This document shows positions 1-52,121 of a stretch of DNA of 64,000 nucleotides, piece after piece. The notes below the pieces were generated by a model. That model did not search any database, had not been told where the DNA came from, and saw only the letters and a program-made list of their open reading frames with translations. Origin of the DNA: Pseudoips prasinana (lineage: Eukaryota; Arthropoda; Insecta; Lepidoptera; Nolidae); assembly GCA_951640165.1 (NCBI GenBank), contig OX621243.1:6758001-6822000 (forward strand). Direction: 5' to 3'. The first letter of the stretch is position 1. The number at the start of each line of letters is the position of its first letter. A program made the translations under genes and the position numbers.

Positions 1-7
1 TTTACAG

Positions 8-85
8 AAATATTCCAAAATAAATTTTGGTCCGACCCGGGATTTGATTTGCTACCGCTAGATCAACGATCATAAATACGGGTTT
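8..85 (-). repeat. SINE-A, 5' head fragment
   Basis: Read on the minus strand, the start matches the tRNA-like head of SINE-A (GATCTAGCGGTAGC, then ATCCCGGGTCGGACC). The rest runs off the window edge or is deleted. Confidence 0.6.
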
Positions 86-117
86 ATCGATGTATTGCGG
101 TATTAGATCCACTTTAA

Positions 118-330
118 TGTTGTGTTTCTGCGCGCGGGTAAGGTCGCCAGAGTTCATTAGGGTGGGGGGAAGGGTCAGCAACACTTGTTTGCTGACTCTT
201 AAAGGCCGGCAACGCACCCGTGACTCCTCTGGTGTTGCGAGTGTAATGGGCGGCGGTGATCACTTACCATCAGGCGAACCGCTTGCTCGTTTGTCACCCT
301 ATGCCATACAGAAATGTGAATACACAAAAT
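118..330 (+). repeat. CK element (3' two thirds)
   Basis: Shares GGTCAGCAACACTTGTTTGC, AAAGGCCGGCAACGCAC and GGCGGCGGTGATCACTTACC with copies at 10943, 25979, 56638 and 58242. Its last ~90 bp resemble the 3' end of LINE-K (53873-54480). Bases 331-715 show nothing I recognise. Confidence 0.75.
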
Positions 331-715
331 GGCGCTGCGGTGATGCGGCAACGTGAGATCAACACACTGTTTGACAAGTAGTCTTCCAATGCGGTCACTC
401 GTTGTTGCTGAGTCCATACATGTGACGTATAGAACTATAATCTTAGAAAATAATAAGAAAATCCTGGTGTTTTATTCCTGCGTCGCCTACCCTAGACCAA
501 CATTTAGCATCCGGCAGCAATAAGAAGAGAACAGAAATATTGTATTCATTACTGAATACGATTGTGTAGAGATTCGTATATTTAAATTGAGTAGAAATTT
601 ATGTGTATTATTTAATGTTACACTCAGGAAAGCTTATTGTAAACTCCAAATTTTAACAGTATTGCAGTGAACAGTTGTTATTGACCAAATAAATAAATTG
701 GAAACTGCTGGATGC

Positions 716-800
716 AATTGTGGAGATCTTTCGGGGACGCCTTTGTCCCGCAGTGGACGTCTTTCGGCTGATTGGATGATGATGATGATGCAAAATCTCA
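716..800 (+). pseudogene. LINE 3' terminus (C-terminal peptide and GAT tail)
   Basis: Encodes WRSFGDAFVPQWTSFG then stop, the typical last residues of an endonuclease/reverse-transcriptase LINE common in Lepidoptera, followed by (GATGAT)n. 5' truncated to about 80 bp. Confidence 0.65.
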
Positions 801-1894
801 GCTAACACGTATTGTAAACACGTGTCGTATTGTCATGTTATATAAGTAGCCAATGTCATTAAAAAAACAATCGCACCATATGTTTATTACTTTATTTACA
901 ACAGCATCATCTACCTAAACACAAATTTACAAAGTAATTTATTATCAACACAAAGTATAAGCACGTGCTAAAAGAATCATCAACATTATATTTCATGACA
1001 TGAATGTCACGGAAATACAGAAATGCTGATTAAATGTTGAATAGGCCGGCTTTGGGGTCACCTGGTGGTAAGTAATCGGTGCTTACTTCGCCTACTTGAA
1101 AGTCTTGTCAAATTTAACCGTGCCAGCGCTTAAACTCTGTATGACATAATATTTACATACCGGACCATTACAGTTCCGTCATGTCCGTCTCTCCTCAGAC
1201 GGATATGATAGAACTATAAGGGTCCCTCAAAGGACCCTAAAGTAGATGAGCTTTGAAACTACATTTTCACTTAATAGTCTTTTAATTTTCTACTTAGAGA
1301 CCAACATAACATAGTTGTACTACTACTAAAATTAACCTTAGGTACAGTAATCACCATGTCCGTGTATACACTTTGATCTTGACATAGCCTTTAGGACTAG
1401 CTGAATAAGGGCGGGTTTTAATTGCGCTCAGCTGATTTGCCATAAATAATATTTATATGAATTATCCTAAATATCTAAATATCCTCCAGAATATCAAACC
1501 CACATTGGCAAATAGTGGGTGAAACGTATACCTTAGAATAAGAAGGACGCTTGTCATAGTACATTATTTGTACATAACATAAATTTGAAATATAAATGTA
1601 AAAACAAAATTTACACCTATAAGTTCGAGAATAAGAAAAAACAGAAGAAACATTTATATTTTTAGAATATTTCGTAAGACGTTCTATTTCTCTGATACTA
1701 CGACGGCGACCATACGTACCTATGGACTGCCATAGTGCCACATATTATGTTGTCCCATGTCCTTGATTATAAATTGAACTCTTAGAACAACGGCGACGAA
1801 AATAGTCGTAGGTACCCAGTCTTATATTACACATATTTCAGTTGAAGCTGAGCCAACTCCCTTACATAACAAATCACAGCACTCAAACTACAAA
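801..1894. other. Downstream flank of the UGT gene, no recognised gene
   Basis: AT-rich sequence. Short frames such as 1475-1741 have no recognisable motif. The UGT 3' UTR should lie just below 1895 on the minus strand, but no clear AATAAA was found near it. Confidence 0.5.
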
Positions 1895-43809
<41,915 letters not shown>

Positions 43810-44106
43810 TGCGACCGACGCGGTTGGCGTGTGAAATAAGACTGTGGAACGAGGAACTAACGGGCTTGTACTAAGTAACTAATGATGCGCGGTTATTTTC
43901 AGAGCCAGGCGTGATTTCATATAGTGTCGATAGAAGTGGCTTTAAGGGCAAGGAAATTATTGTATGGTAAAACAGTACGGAGGTAAAAGCGAGGACATTT
44001 CATTACCTACTTCAAAGGAAGGAGGTTATCAATTTGAATGTATGTTATGTTACGCGATTACTCGATTTGCTCCATTTAAAGTCGATTTTCTGTGTTTTAT
44101 TAAATA
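43810..44106. other. UGT 5' flank
   Basis: Holds the 5' UTR and presumably the promoter, on the minus strand. A TATATGA at 43923-43917 and TCATTA at 43885-43880 are 40 bp apart, wider than a normal TATA-Inr spacing, so no promoter is called. Confidence 0.4.
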
Positions 44107-44423
44107 CTAGCTGTGCCCCGCGGTTTTACCCCCGTTACATTTTATAAATTATCACAGCTCCTCCCCCGTGGGTGATAGCGTGATAATATGTAGCCTATAC
44201 GTTGACCCGACCTCTTAGTAATATTCATGCAAATTTTGAAGTAAATCCATGTAGTACTTTTTGAGTTTAGCCCGGACATACATACAGACAAACAGACAAA
44301 AATTCTAAAAACTATATTTTCGGATTCGATATCGTAAGTAGATCACGCCTCAAGTATCCTTTTAAAAAAATATTCAATGTACAGTTTTGACTTTCTTACG
44401 ATTTTATTATAGGTATGTATAGA
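44107..44423 (-). repeat. H1 Helitron, full length, 317 bp
   Basis: On minus: A|TCTATACATACCTATAATA start, GTATGTATGTCCGGGCTAAA, TCGGGTCAACGTATAGGC, hairpin region GGGGGTAAAACCGCGG, GGCACAGCTAG|T end. It lies ~300 bp upstream of the UGT start codon. Confidence 0.88.
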
Positions 44424-44498
44424 TTTAGTAATAATTCTTATCAACCGATTTCAATATTAGAAGGGTGTTAAAATTGACTTTATTCTTATTGTGTACAT

Positions 44499-44563
44499 GT
44501 TTCGTAATTTAGTCCTATATTATATGTGGCATACATAATTATAATATGACTAAATTACGAAAC
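44499..44563. repeat. 65-bp hairpin
   Basis: GTTTCGTAATTTAGTC...GACTAAATTACGAAAC with AT-rich centre. Confidence 0.75.
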
Positions 44564-44574
44564 TAAGTTTTGCA

Positions 44575-44702
44575 CTGGGAAAATTAATCCATATATCGTG
44601 GGGACTTTACAAACATGAAATTGACGGAAACAAACCACAACCGAGGGCTAGTGTAATGGCGAGGTGACTGCCTTGTGGCTTAATCGCTGCACCACACGTT
44701 TA
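44575..44702 (-). repeat. SINE-D, degenerate
   Basis: GGGGACTTTACAAACATGAA, GGCGAGGTGACTGCCTTGTG, TTAATCGCTGCACCACACGT; relates to 33480-33682. 44703-45002 is unassigned. Confidence 0.55.
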
Positions 44703-45002
44703 GTCGTTTGATAGAGAATGCTTTCGAAAAGGTCCCATATATTCCCAATCATTATAATGACTTGTTGTGAATATGGGTCGTTAGTGGCACAATTTTCATT
44801 TTTAATATGCTATTTATTATGTAATATGTTCGTTGAAGGACCAAGGTGAACCGTATTATGTATGTATTCAATTATGTAGCATTTCTAAATGTTACATTAT
44901 ATATTTTAAAATTATAAACACATTTTTTTATGATGATTGGCATAAGAAGTATACCTGACCTCTGTAAATGATACAACCGGAAGGGGAAGACATCTTCGAA
45001 CA

Positions 45003-45336
45003 TCTATACATATAATAAAATCGTAGGAAAATCACAATTGTACATTGAATGTTTTTTTAAAGGATACTTTGAGAAGCCCCAAATATAGTTTTTAGAATTT
45101 TTGTCTGTTTGTCTGTATGTATGTCCGGGCTCAACTCAAAAAGTACTGCCTGGATTTACTCAATTTTTTTAATGAATATTACTAAGAGATCGGGTCAAAA
45201 TATAAGCTACATATTATCACCTGTTGGTCCTGGCTTACAGGAGTTGCAGTGGTGGGTAAGAGGGAGGGACTAGTCCCTTAAAAAAAAAATACGATAATTT
45301 ATAAAATTTAATGCGGGATAAACGGGGCACAGCTAG
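45003..45336 (+). repeat. H1 Helitron, 334 bp
   Basis: A|TCTATACATATAATAAAATC start, GTCTGTATGTATGTCCGGGC, end GGGATAAACGGGGCACAGCTAG|T. The hairpin is partly decayed. Confidence 0.86.
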
Positions 45337-45348
45337 TATTAAATTAAT

Positions 45349-45540
45349 ATTCTGGGACAACTAGGACCCAAACTAGGCAGAGCCTGTACTATGGCAACCA
45401 GAGAACTGATAAACATACTTATATATATCTAAATATATACATGTTATTATAGATAAATTACACCCAGATAAAGAACAAATAATAGTGCTCATCACACAAA
45501 GATGTGTCCTGGTTGTGGCTCGAACCCACGACTTCTGGCT
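45349..45540 (-). repeat. SINE-C, diverged, abuts Harbinger
   Basis: On minus: AGAAGTCGTGGGTTCGAGCC, TGTTCTTTATCTGGGTGTAA, TACAGGCTCTGCCTAGTTTG. The extreme head is missing. Confidence 0.72.
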
Positions 45541-46173
45541 AACAGTAAAGGTATGATTCCGGACCACGCTGCACGCAGCAGTGCTGCCGCGACACTATTG
45601 GTCCCCATACAATTTCTATAAGTTTATATGAGATTACATTCCGAGCTAGGCAGCAATGTCGCGGCAGCAATGTAGCGGCAGCACTGCTGCGCATCAGTGT
45701 CACCCTACCGCCGCGACAGACCAGTAGTGACACGTCTGCCGCTGCAGCAAGTGTACCTACGTGAATGTGACGTAAATTGACAACAATAGGATGAATTTCT
45801 CTGATTCAGAAGAGGAACAGTTAATTAACTATGTGACTTTATATCCAGCCCTTTACGATAGCAGTCATACTAATTATCGTAACAATTTAATAAAAGAAAA
45901 CATATGGAAGGATATATCGAAGAAAATCAATAAAACAAGTGAGTTGATGTTCTTATTAACTTTATTTTCATTTCATGGTTACATACCTACTACTTAGTTA
46001 CAGATTTTTTTTTCAATTTTTTTTTTATTAAATTAAGTACTAAAATAAGTTTATGAATATCTTTTTAGAAAAGAATTAACCGTAACACAGAAAAAAGAAA
46101 AACAAAAAAATACTGTTCAAATGATAAGCTCCTGCTTTTGTGGAGATCGGTTAAAAATGTATTTTGCTTGAAA

Positions 46174-46363
46174 TCTACACTAATATAATAAAGAGGTAAA
46201 GTTTGTTTTTTTGTTTTTTTGTTTTTTTGTTTGTAGGAGGTAATCTCTGGAACTACTGGTCCGATTGGAAAAATTTTAGCAACAATAGAAAGCTGCTTCA
46301 CTCCTGAGTGACATAGGCTATATTTTATGTACCTACGCGGGCGAAGCCGCGGACAAAAGCTAG
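46174..46363 (+). repeat. Small Helitron inside Harbinger, 190 bp
   Basis: A|TCTACACTAATATAATAAAG start, AACTACTGGTCCGATTGG, hairpin GCGGGCGAAGCCGCGG, end AAAAGCTAG|T. It ends 4 bp before the transposase stop codon. Confidence 0.85.
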
Positions 46364-46367
46364 TATA

Positions 46368-49300
46368 CTATATTCGACTAATTGCTGCTTCTTGCCATGA
46401 CACTGAACCGTTCTCAGTAACGAAAAAATCTTTTAGTTTGTCTCTGACTTCGAATCCATTGCTATTCGAAAACCCACCCGAAGCCACTAAATCTATCATG
46501 TTTTGGTCAGGGAGATTGTCACTATTTGTTTGATAATGTGGAATGCTATTTTCTTCGAGGTAACCATCTCGAAGTAAATTGTGCAAACAACAAGCTGTTA
46601 GTATAAGGTCGTCAACCACCTCTGTCGATATACCGATAGGCGAATAGAAAACTCTGAAAACTTGACTTAAAAGACCAAAAGCATTTTCTGTCACTCTCCG
46701 AGCTCGACATAATCTGTAGTTAAAAATTTCTTTGTCTCTAGACAATCTCGCTGTTCTTCTTGGGTATGGCTTCATCATAAAGCTACTAAGAGAAAACGCC
46801 TCGTCTCCAATTAAAAAGTGGGGTAGAGTTACATTTGTTCCAGGCAAATTCTTAGGTGGAGGAATATGAAATCTCTCGTTTGCTATATCATTGCCCATTC
46901 TTGACTTTTGAAAAATGCCATTGTCAGATTCTTTGCCGTAAGCTCCAACATCAACGGCTATAAATTTGTAATTTGCATCCACAATAGCTAACAAGACAAC
47001 TGAAAAGTAGTCTTTATAATTAAAAAAGAGGGATCCACTATTTTTTGGAGCTTTGATACGCACATGTTTGCCATCTATTCCTCCAACGCAATTCGGTATA
47101 TTCCATTTATGCCAAAAACCTGTTTCAACGACTGTAAAGTCGTTTTCCTCCAGAGGCTTCATTAGGAGAGGTACTAATTCTTGCCTTAAAACTTTCAATA
47201 CACGTTTCACGATACGTGATATATAGCTCTCAGATATACGGTATGAATATGATAAAGATCTGAAACTTTCACCGGTAGCCATGAACCTGTAAAAATCATA
47301 ATACTATTTTGATATATATAAAATAATAATAATAATGATTTAACAAAGTGAGAAACATGGTGAAATCCTTTACTCATTTTGTTTAGGTATTTAACTAAAC
47401 TTTAATGTCTATGTGTTTCTTTATTCTTTTTAATTTTAAAAACTCAGTAAATAAAATGCAGCTAAAACCAATCTAAATAGGTACAACAATAGTTTAGGCA
47501 GGAAATGTGTTTTGCTTAAAAAGTTACATCATTGTTTACGTTTATTTAAATATCTAAACAATACTAGTATAGTTTGATGTACATAGTTATATATTTAAGT
47601 TCGTAGAATACACCAAACTCATCCAGAAAAACATAACTCACTCAAGTTCTTGGTTTTAGGTGATGACTGCAAGAAAAAATGGAAAATGATACGCGATTCC
47701 TATACAAGATATAAAAAAAAAAATAAGGCGGGTACTGGGTCAGCCGCAGCAAAAAACGCAAAAGACAAAAGGTACCAACAGTTGTCGTTCCTAGACAATA
47801 TTCCCGAACACAGATCGGGGGGTACGAATATAATAGCCTCACCTCCGATTGTCACTGATAATGAGGATAGTATTGATTTAGATCACCTAGAAAGAGAATC
47901 ACAAAATGATCATACCGAGGAAACGGAAACATCACTGGTTCTAAATGAGACTCCAATAAAAGTAAAACGCTTTAAACAGAGCGACGATAATAATAGGTCT
48001 TTACCTATGAAATTGCCGTTTTGTATGAAAAAATTTAATCGAATTTTTTTCATGAATTTTTTTATTTGTATTAATCGAAGTAATCACCCATGCAATCAAT
48101 GCATCTTTGCCATCGCAGTGGCAGTTTATTGATGCCCTTCTTAAAGAAATCAGCTGGACGGGAGGCAACAAATTCTTCAGAGGCATTTTGTACTGCCTCT
48201 CGGGTATTGAATTTTTTTCCCGCCAAGAAGTTATCCAAATTCTGGAAAAAGTAGTAGTCTGTAGGCGCAAGGTCTGGTGAGTAGGGCGGATGACGGAGAG
48301 CTTCCAACCCCAGTTCTTGCAACTTGGAGACCGTCTGCTGTGCAGTATGAGGTCGCGCGTTGTCGTGCAGGAGCAGCGGAGACGAGCGATTGACCAATGC
48401 TGGTTGGAGATGCGCCAGCTTCTCCATCATTGTGCTCAGTTCTTCACAGTACACATCTGCAGTAATGCTCACCCCGTTTGGTAAGAAGCTGTGATGAATC
48501 ACACCGGCGCTAGACCACCAAACAGTGACCATCACTTTTCTAGGGGTAAGTTTTCGTTTAGGGCATTGTTTAGGTGCTGAACCAGGATCCAACCAACTTG
48601 CTGAGCGCTTGCGGTTATCAAACAGAATCCATTTTTCATCGCAGGTAACAATGCGGTTCAAAATTCCTTCATTTGTGTGTCTGTTGAGCAGTGCAAGGCA
48701 CGTCTCGACGCGTACTTCGCGCTGGCGATCATTGAGTTCGTGGGGCACCCATTTGTCAAGCTTTTTTACCTTGCCAATTTGACGCAAATGGACCAATATT
48801 GTTTTGACGCTAACGTCGAAAGCTGCTGCTAATTCAGCCGTAGATTGTGTATCATCAGCTTCCACAACCGCCTTTAATTCGTCATTGTCGACCAAAGTCT
48901 TCGGACGACCGCGAGGTTCATTTTTCAGGTCGAAATTTCCAGAACGGAAGCGAGCAAACCAATAACAGGTGGTGCGTTGGTTTGTAGTGTTAGCTCCGTA
49001 AACGTCGTTGATGTTGCGTGCCGCTTGTGCCGCGTTGCTGCCACGACGGTACTCATATTCCATAATTACTCGAATTTTTAACGTATCCATGATGACGAAA
49101 AAGATTGAAATGCGATGAAAATGTAACACTAATCAATAAAGAAATGACTACTTTTGGAAAAAAGAATCCATGTTTTTAAAATAAAATTAATTTGAAATTA
49201 GAATTCTTAGCCAAACAAAAATTATTTTGATTTGAAATGGCCAGTACTGCAGAACGGCAATTTCATAGGTAAAGACCTAATATAATAAACATTTGGAAAG

Positions 49301-50077
49301 AAAGAAATGAAAAAAGGCAAGATTTGATTAAGACAATTGTCCAACGCAAGGATGATGACGTACAACTTTTCTGCAATTATATCGGTAACGTTTTACGAAG
49401 TTTACCGCCTTTACAAAAGGCTGAAGCGAAAAGGCATATTAGCTCTGTTGTATCAGATTATGAAATCTTGGCAGCAAGAATTGCGACCGGAACGGAGAGA
49501 TCAGATACGTTGAGTTCCTCATATTACATAACTTCATCAGAAGGGTCCGGGTCTTCAACGAATGTATCTCCAGGCCCTACAGATACGCATGATCTATCAG
49601 TACTTGGCCAAAGCCCTGTTCAACATATTACGGGCCCATATTCTCCTATTACGGATGTTCAATCACCAGGACATGTATCATCACCAGAACCTACAGATTT
49701 ACGTACAACTAATCAAGACACCAATGATAGTCTGCAAGACTTTTTTAATTTATAAACTTAACTCACCTTAATGTTAAGAATAATTTTTCTTCAGCGTTGA
49801 TAACTTCCTTGCGAGAAACTTTAGCTTCAATTTCGTCAGCAATTAAACTATGAATAAAACTGAACTGTTTTTTATTTAAACGACAGTACTCTCTGAATTT
49901 TACGTCATCACTTATCAAATGGTTTTTAATCAGCGTCTTGTAACATCCTTCCCATTGTCTGCTTTTATAAAACGAATCTGTTGCTTTTCTTTTACTATTG
50001 GTATAAAGCAACAATAAATCATCGTCATCTTCTTCCTCTTCCAAAAGTAAAAATAATAGTTGGTCATCAATCGACAT
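46368..50077 (-). CDS. Harbinger transposase (join 50077-49767, 47286-46368)
   Basis: DDE-fold nuclease that cuts and moves Harbinger elements. Exon 1 (104 codons, acidic N-terminus, SIHSLIADEIE-type region) ends at AAG|GTGAGT; exon 2 begins after TTTACAG, giving LTLRFMATGESFRSLSYSYR across the join, a normal Harbinger helix-turn-helix. From the exon-2 Met: Asp70 in GGIDGKH, Asp160 in GDEAFSL and Glu199 in RRVTENAFGLL form the catalytic triad. About 409 residues with no stop or shift. The intron (47287-49766) now holds a mariner plus MADF exons of the opposite strand. Whether it still splices is unknown. Confidence 0.85.
48004..49269 (-). mobile_element. mariner element, full length, 1266 bp
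   Basis: TA duplications at 48002-48003 and 49270-49271. Inverted ends CCTATGAAATTGCCGTTTTG and, reversed, CCTATGAAATTGCCGTTCTG (18 of 20 identical... one difference at position 18). Encodes an uninterrupted transposase. Inserted in the MADF gene of Harbinger, so it is the younger element. Confidence 0.95.
48071..49129 (-). CDS. mariner transposase, intact frame, D,D34D
   Basis: Cut-and-paste transposase. 352 codons from the first Met; the second Met (codon 14, 49090, MDTLKIRVIMEYEYRRG) is the likelier start by family pattern, giving 339 residues. Helix-turn-helix regions ~20-65 and ~95-120, linker motif KWVPHEL (127-132), catalytic Asp164 (VTCDEKW), Asp256 (HDNARPH) and Asp291 (YSPDLAPTDYYFF), 34 residues between the last two. 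The C-terminus GINKLPLRWQRCIDCMGDYF resembles the cecropia-type mariners (Hsmar1/SETMAR relatives). No stop or frameshift: it could make a functional enzyme. Confidence 0.95.
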   Translation of the reverse strand: MLHFHRISIFFVIMDTLKIRVIMEYEYRRGSNAAQAARNINDVYGANTTNQRTTCYWFARFRSGNFDLKNEPRGRPKTLVDNDELKAVVEADDTQSTAELAAAFDVSVKTILVHLRQIGKVKKLDKWVPHELNDRQREVRVETCLALLNRHTNEGILNRIVTCDEKWILFDNRKRSASWLDPGSAPKQCPKRKLTPRKVMVTVWWSSAGVIHHSFLPNGVSITADVYCEELSTMMEKLAHLQPALVNRSSPLLLHDNARPHTAQQTVSKLQELGLEALRHPPYSPDLAPTDYYFFQNLDNFLAGKKFNTREAVQNASEEFVASRPADFFKKGINKLPLRWQRCIDCMGDYFD

Positions 50078-50320
50078 CTTGTCAACTCAAAGTAAACTAA
50101 CGAATACACAACAACGCATCACCGTGAACAGAGCGACACTGCAGCCTTGGTCGGAATCAGCGCGGCAGGCAGCACTGTTGGCCAGCACCTTAGTGGCAGC
50201 ACTGCGGGAACAGCACTGCTGCTTGTTGCCGAGTTCGGAATCAAACCTTAAGGGTCAGCGCAGACATAACCTTAAGGGTCAGCGCAGACATAGAAAAGCG
50301 CAGCGGAGAGGATTTAATTA

Positions 50321-50468
50321 AGGCACTAGAAAATCAACTTTAGAGCTATAGGAATAAAGTGCATATATGCTTGAACCTGACAAAATGCTCGCGCAGTCTT
50401 GCGCATTATAATATTCAAGCATACATGCACTTTATATAAATAATTTTAAAGTTGATTTTCTAGTGCCT
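50321..50468. repeat. 148-bp foldback element
   Basis: AGGCACTAGAAAATCAACTT...TAAAGTGCATATATGCTTGA mirrored by TCAAGCATACATGCACTTTA...AAGTTGATTTTCTAGTGCCT, ~65-bp arms with small gaps. Lies 70 bp right of Harbinger. Confidence 0.88.
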
Positions 50469-50812
50469 ATGGGTCACTAAACACTAGACCAACAGGTCGG
50501 TGAATTGCTGATATACAAGTTGTTATTCTAACGTTATAAATCCCCGTATTGTTGGAGACTTTATACACAAAGGGCGCCTAGAGTCTGAAGAATTACAGAG
50601 ATGGATAAATATTGAAAAAAGAAATTGGTCACGTGGCATCAACTCAAGGAATTGAATTACCAACAGTCGTATACGCCAACCATTTGCGAGAGATGGCAAA
50701 TAGTTGAAATATAAGTACGTCTACGCGGGCATTAAATCCTGAAGTCCGTGGGCGCCGAGCCAGTGGCGACTTAATTCCTTGAGTATGTAAGGATGTACCC
50801 ATACCACGAAGC
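50469..50812. other. Unassigned spacer
   Basis: Contains a distant inverted pair ACTCAAGGAATT (50643) / TTAATTCCTTGAGT (50771) that may bound a small element of ~145 bp. No frame of interest. Confidence 0.35.
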
Positions 50813-51295
50813 TAGGGAATGCAACCTCGAGACGAGATCGTCGTGTCGAGATCTCGAGATATCAGAAATTTGATCTCGGCAAGATCTCGACATTTCCATT
50901 TTAATTAGGTAACTAAAACATTTTGGTAATAACTTCTTATCGTGCTTAGAGTGCTGTTGGATAAAGCTGTTGCTTTTCAGCGACTGGCTATGTAGCCAGT
51001 TGCTGAAAAGGCCCTCACAGAGTCATCGCTAGTTGGTATCAGCTGTTGTAGTCCAACATCGTGAATACTCGGGAATAGTTGGGATAGTTTGCGTATGCAG
51101 TCCAACACTTTCTATCGCCAATCAGCGCCAAGCTCGCACACGTAGAACGCGCGTCACAAGTCCCTGACTAATGCCACTCGTTCTCGTCAATCTCGGCCGA
51201 GATCTCGTCATTTTTTATGCTTCGAGGTTGATCTCGAAAAATTTGGAGAAATCTCGGATGATCGGGATCTCGAGAGATCGAGACTGCATTCTCTA
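50813..51295. mobile_element. hAT-like MITE, 483 bp
   Basis: Ends TAGGGAATGCAACCTCGA and, reversed, TAGAGAATGCAGTCTCGA. Both flanks are rich in GATCTCGAGA-type words (for example 50845-50900 and 51195-51285). The flanking octamers CACGAAGC and CACGTAAA match at only 4-5 positions, so the 8-bp duplication expected of hAT is not proven. No transposase. Confidence 0.6.
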
Positions 51296-52121
51296 CACGT
51301 AAACCATTTTTACAATCTTTTAATTCCTTTTCCCCTTTTGTGACTAACAGGTATTATTATTATTTGTACGAATGATTATGCTTAGAAGTGGTCATTAGAG
51401 ATGCGCTAGAGGCATTTTTAAGTTGAAAACTACATATAGCTGTGAACCATATCTTAAAAGAATAAAATATTGATTTTGCCGGCTCTGTACAGACGCCAGC
51501 ACATCCACCTACCCCAATCTGTCAAATTTCTTTTATAGAATTTCAACTTTATCACAAAAGTATAAGATTCACTTTCAATTGCTAAAATATCGCTCTCCGC
51601 AACAAACGCGACAACAGCAGACTGTGTCTAGACACGGCTGGGACTGCAATTATGCGGAAAAGTTATTTTTGCATAGCTCCAGTGCTCTTTAATGAAATAC
51701 CAAATAGCTGGAAAATCCTATTATTAACAATAATCTGTAGAAAAAAAAGTTGAATCGCTTCTTGATAGAAAGCCATAATACAGTGTTTCAGACTTTTTAA
51801 TGGACAAAATTTAATTGGTATTATTATTTATTGATATTAGGGATGTATGCATTGTTTCATCTGTTGACATTTAACCCGAATTTAGCTTTCTTATTAATGA
51901 CTTTATATTTGTCTTATTAGATACTTAGATTTTTACTAAGTATATCATTTAATTATTTTATCTGATTGCCATAAAAATACTAGACTTTTCATAATTGTAA
52001 TGTTCATATTTGATTATAGTAACCTACATGTCATCATTTTGCTTTAAATAATTGTAACATTATTATAAAAACCTATACCCATACATGTCATATGTATGAA
52101 CCACTGTTTGTAAACACATGT
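51296..52121. other. Unassigned AT-rich sequence with a dispersed repeat
   Basis: 51485-51590 (CAATCTGTCAAATTTCTTTT...) is repeated at 54707-54770. In both places CAGACGCCAGCACATC-type text lies beside it in differing orientation. Nothing else recognised. Confidence 0.45.

Larger units (their letters stand above)
45791..49755 (+). pseudogene. Harbinger accessory MADF/BESS protein, interrupted by mariner
   Basis: Second Harbinger gene; such proteins help the transposase enter the nucleus and bind ends. Exon 1 45791-45938 (EEEQLINYVTLYPALYDSS, ENIWKDISKKI) ends A|GTGAGT; exon 2 from 47660 after GGTTTTAG continues SDDCKKKWKMIRDSYTRYKK, completing the MADF fold. The mariner enters at codon TTA 48001-48003. 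After it, 49273-49755 has a BESS-like segment (DDDVQLFCNYIGNVLRSLPP) and ends DSLQDFFNL, stop. Removing the mariner and one TA leaves the downstream part one base out of frame, so an indel or an unseen splice exists as well. Confidence 0.78.
45549..50248. mobile_element. PIF/Harbinger transposon, full length with nested insertions
   Basis: Flanked by TAA duplications (45546-45548, 50249-50251). Inverted ends AGGTATGATTCCGG and, reversed, AGGTTTGATTCCGA, with subterminal GCAGCACTGCTGC-type motifs on both sides that may bind transposase. Carries both Harbinger genes, a DDE transposase (minus) and a MADF/BESS DNA-binding protein (plus), interlocked. A mariner (48004-49269) and a small Helitron (46174-46363) sit inside; without them the element is about 3.2 kb, normal for the group. 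Confidence 0.93.

Noticed and set aside
1475..1741. 88-codon minus-strand frame downstream of UGT
   Set aside because: Lys/Tyr/Ser-rich AT composition, no motif; likely UGT 3' flank.
43880..43923. UGT core promoter (TATATGA and TCATTA)
   Set aside because: Spacing of 40 bp and a poor initiator; words this short occur by chance in AT-rich DNA.
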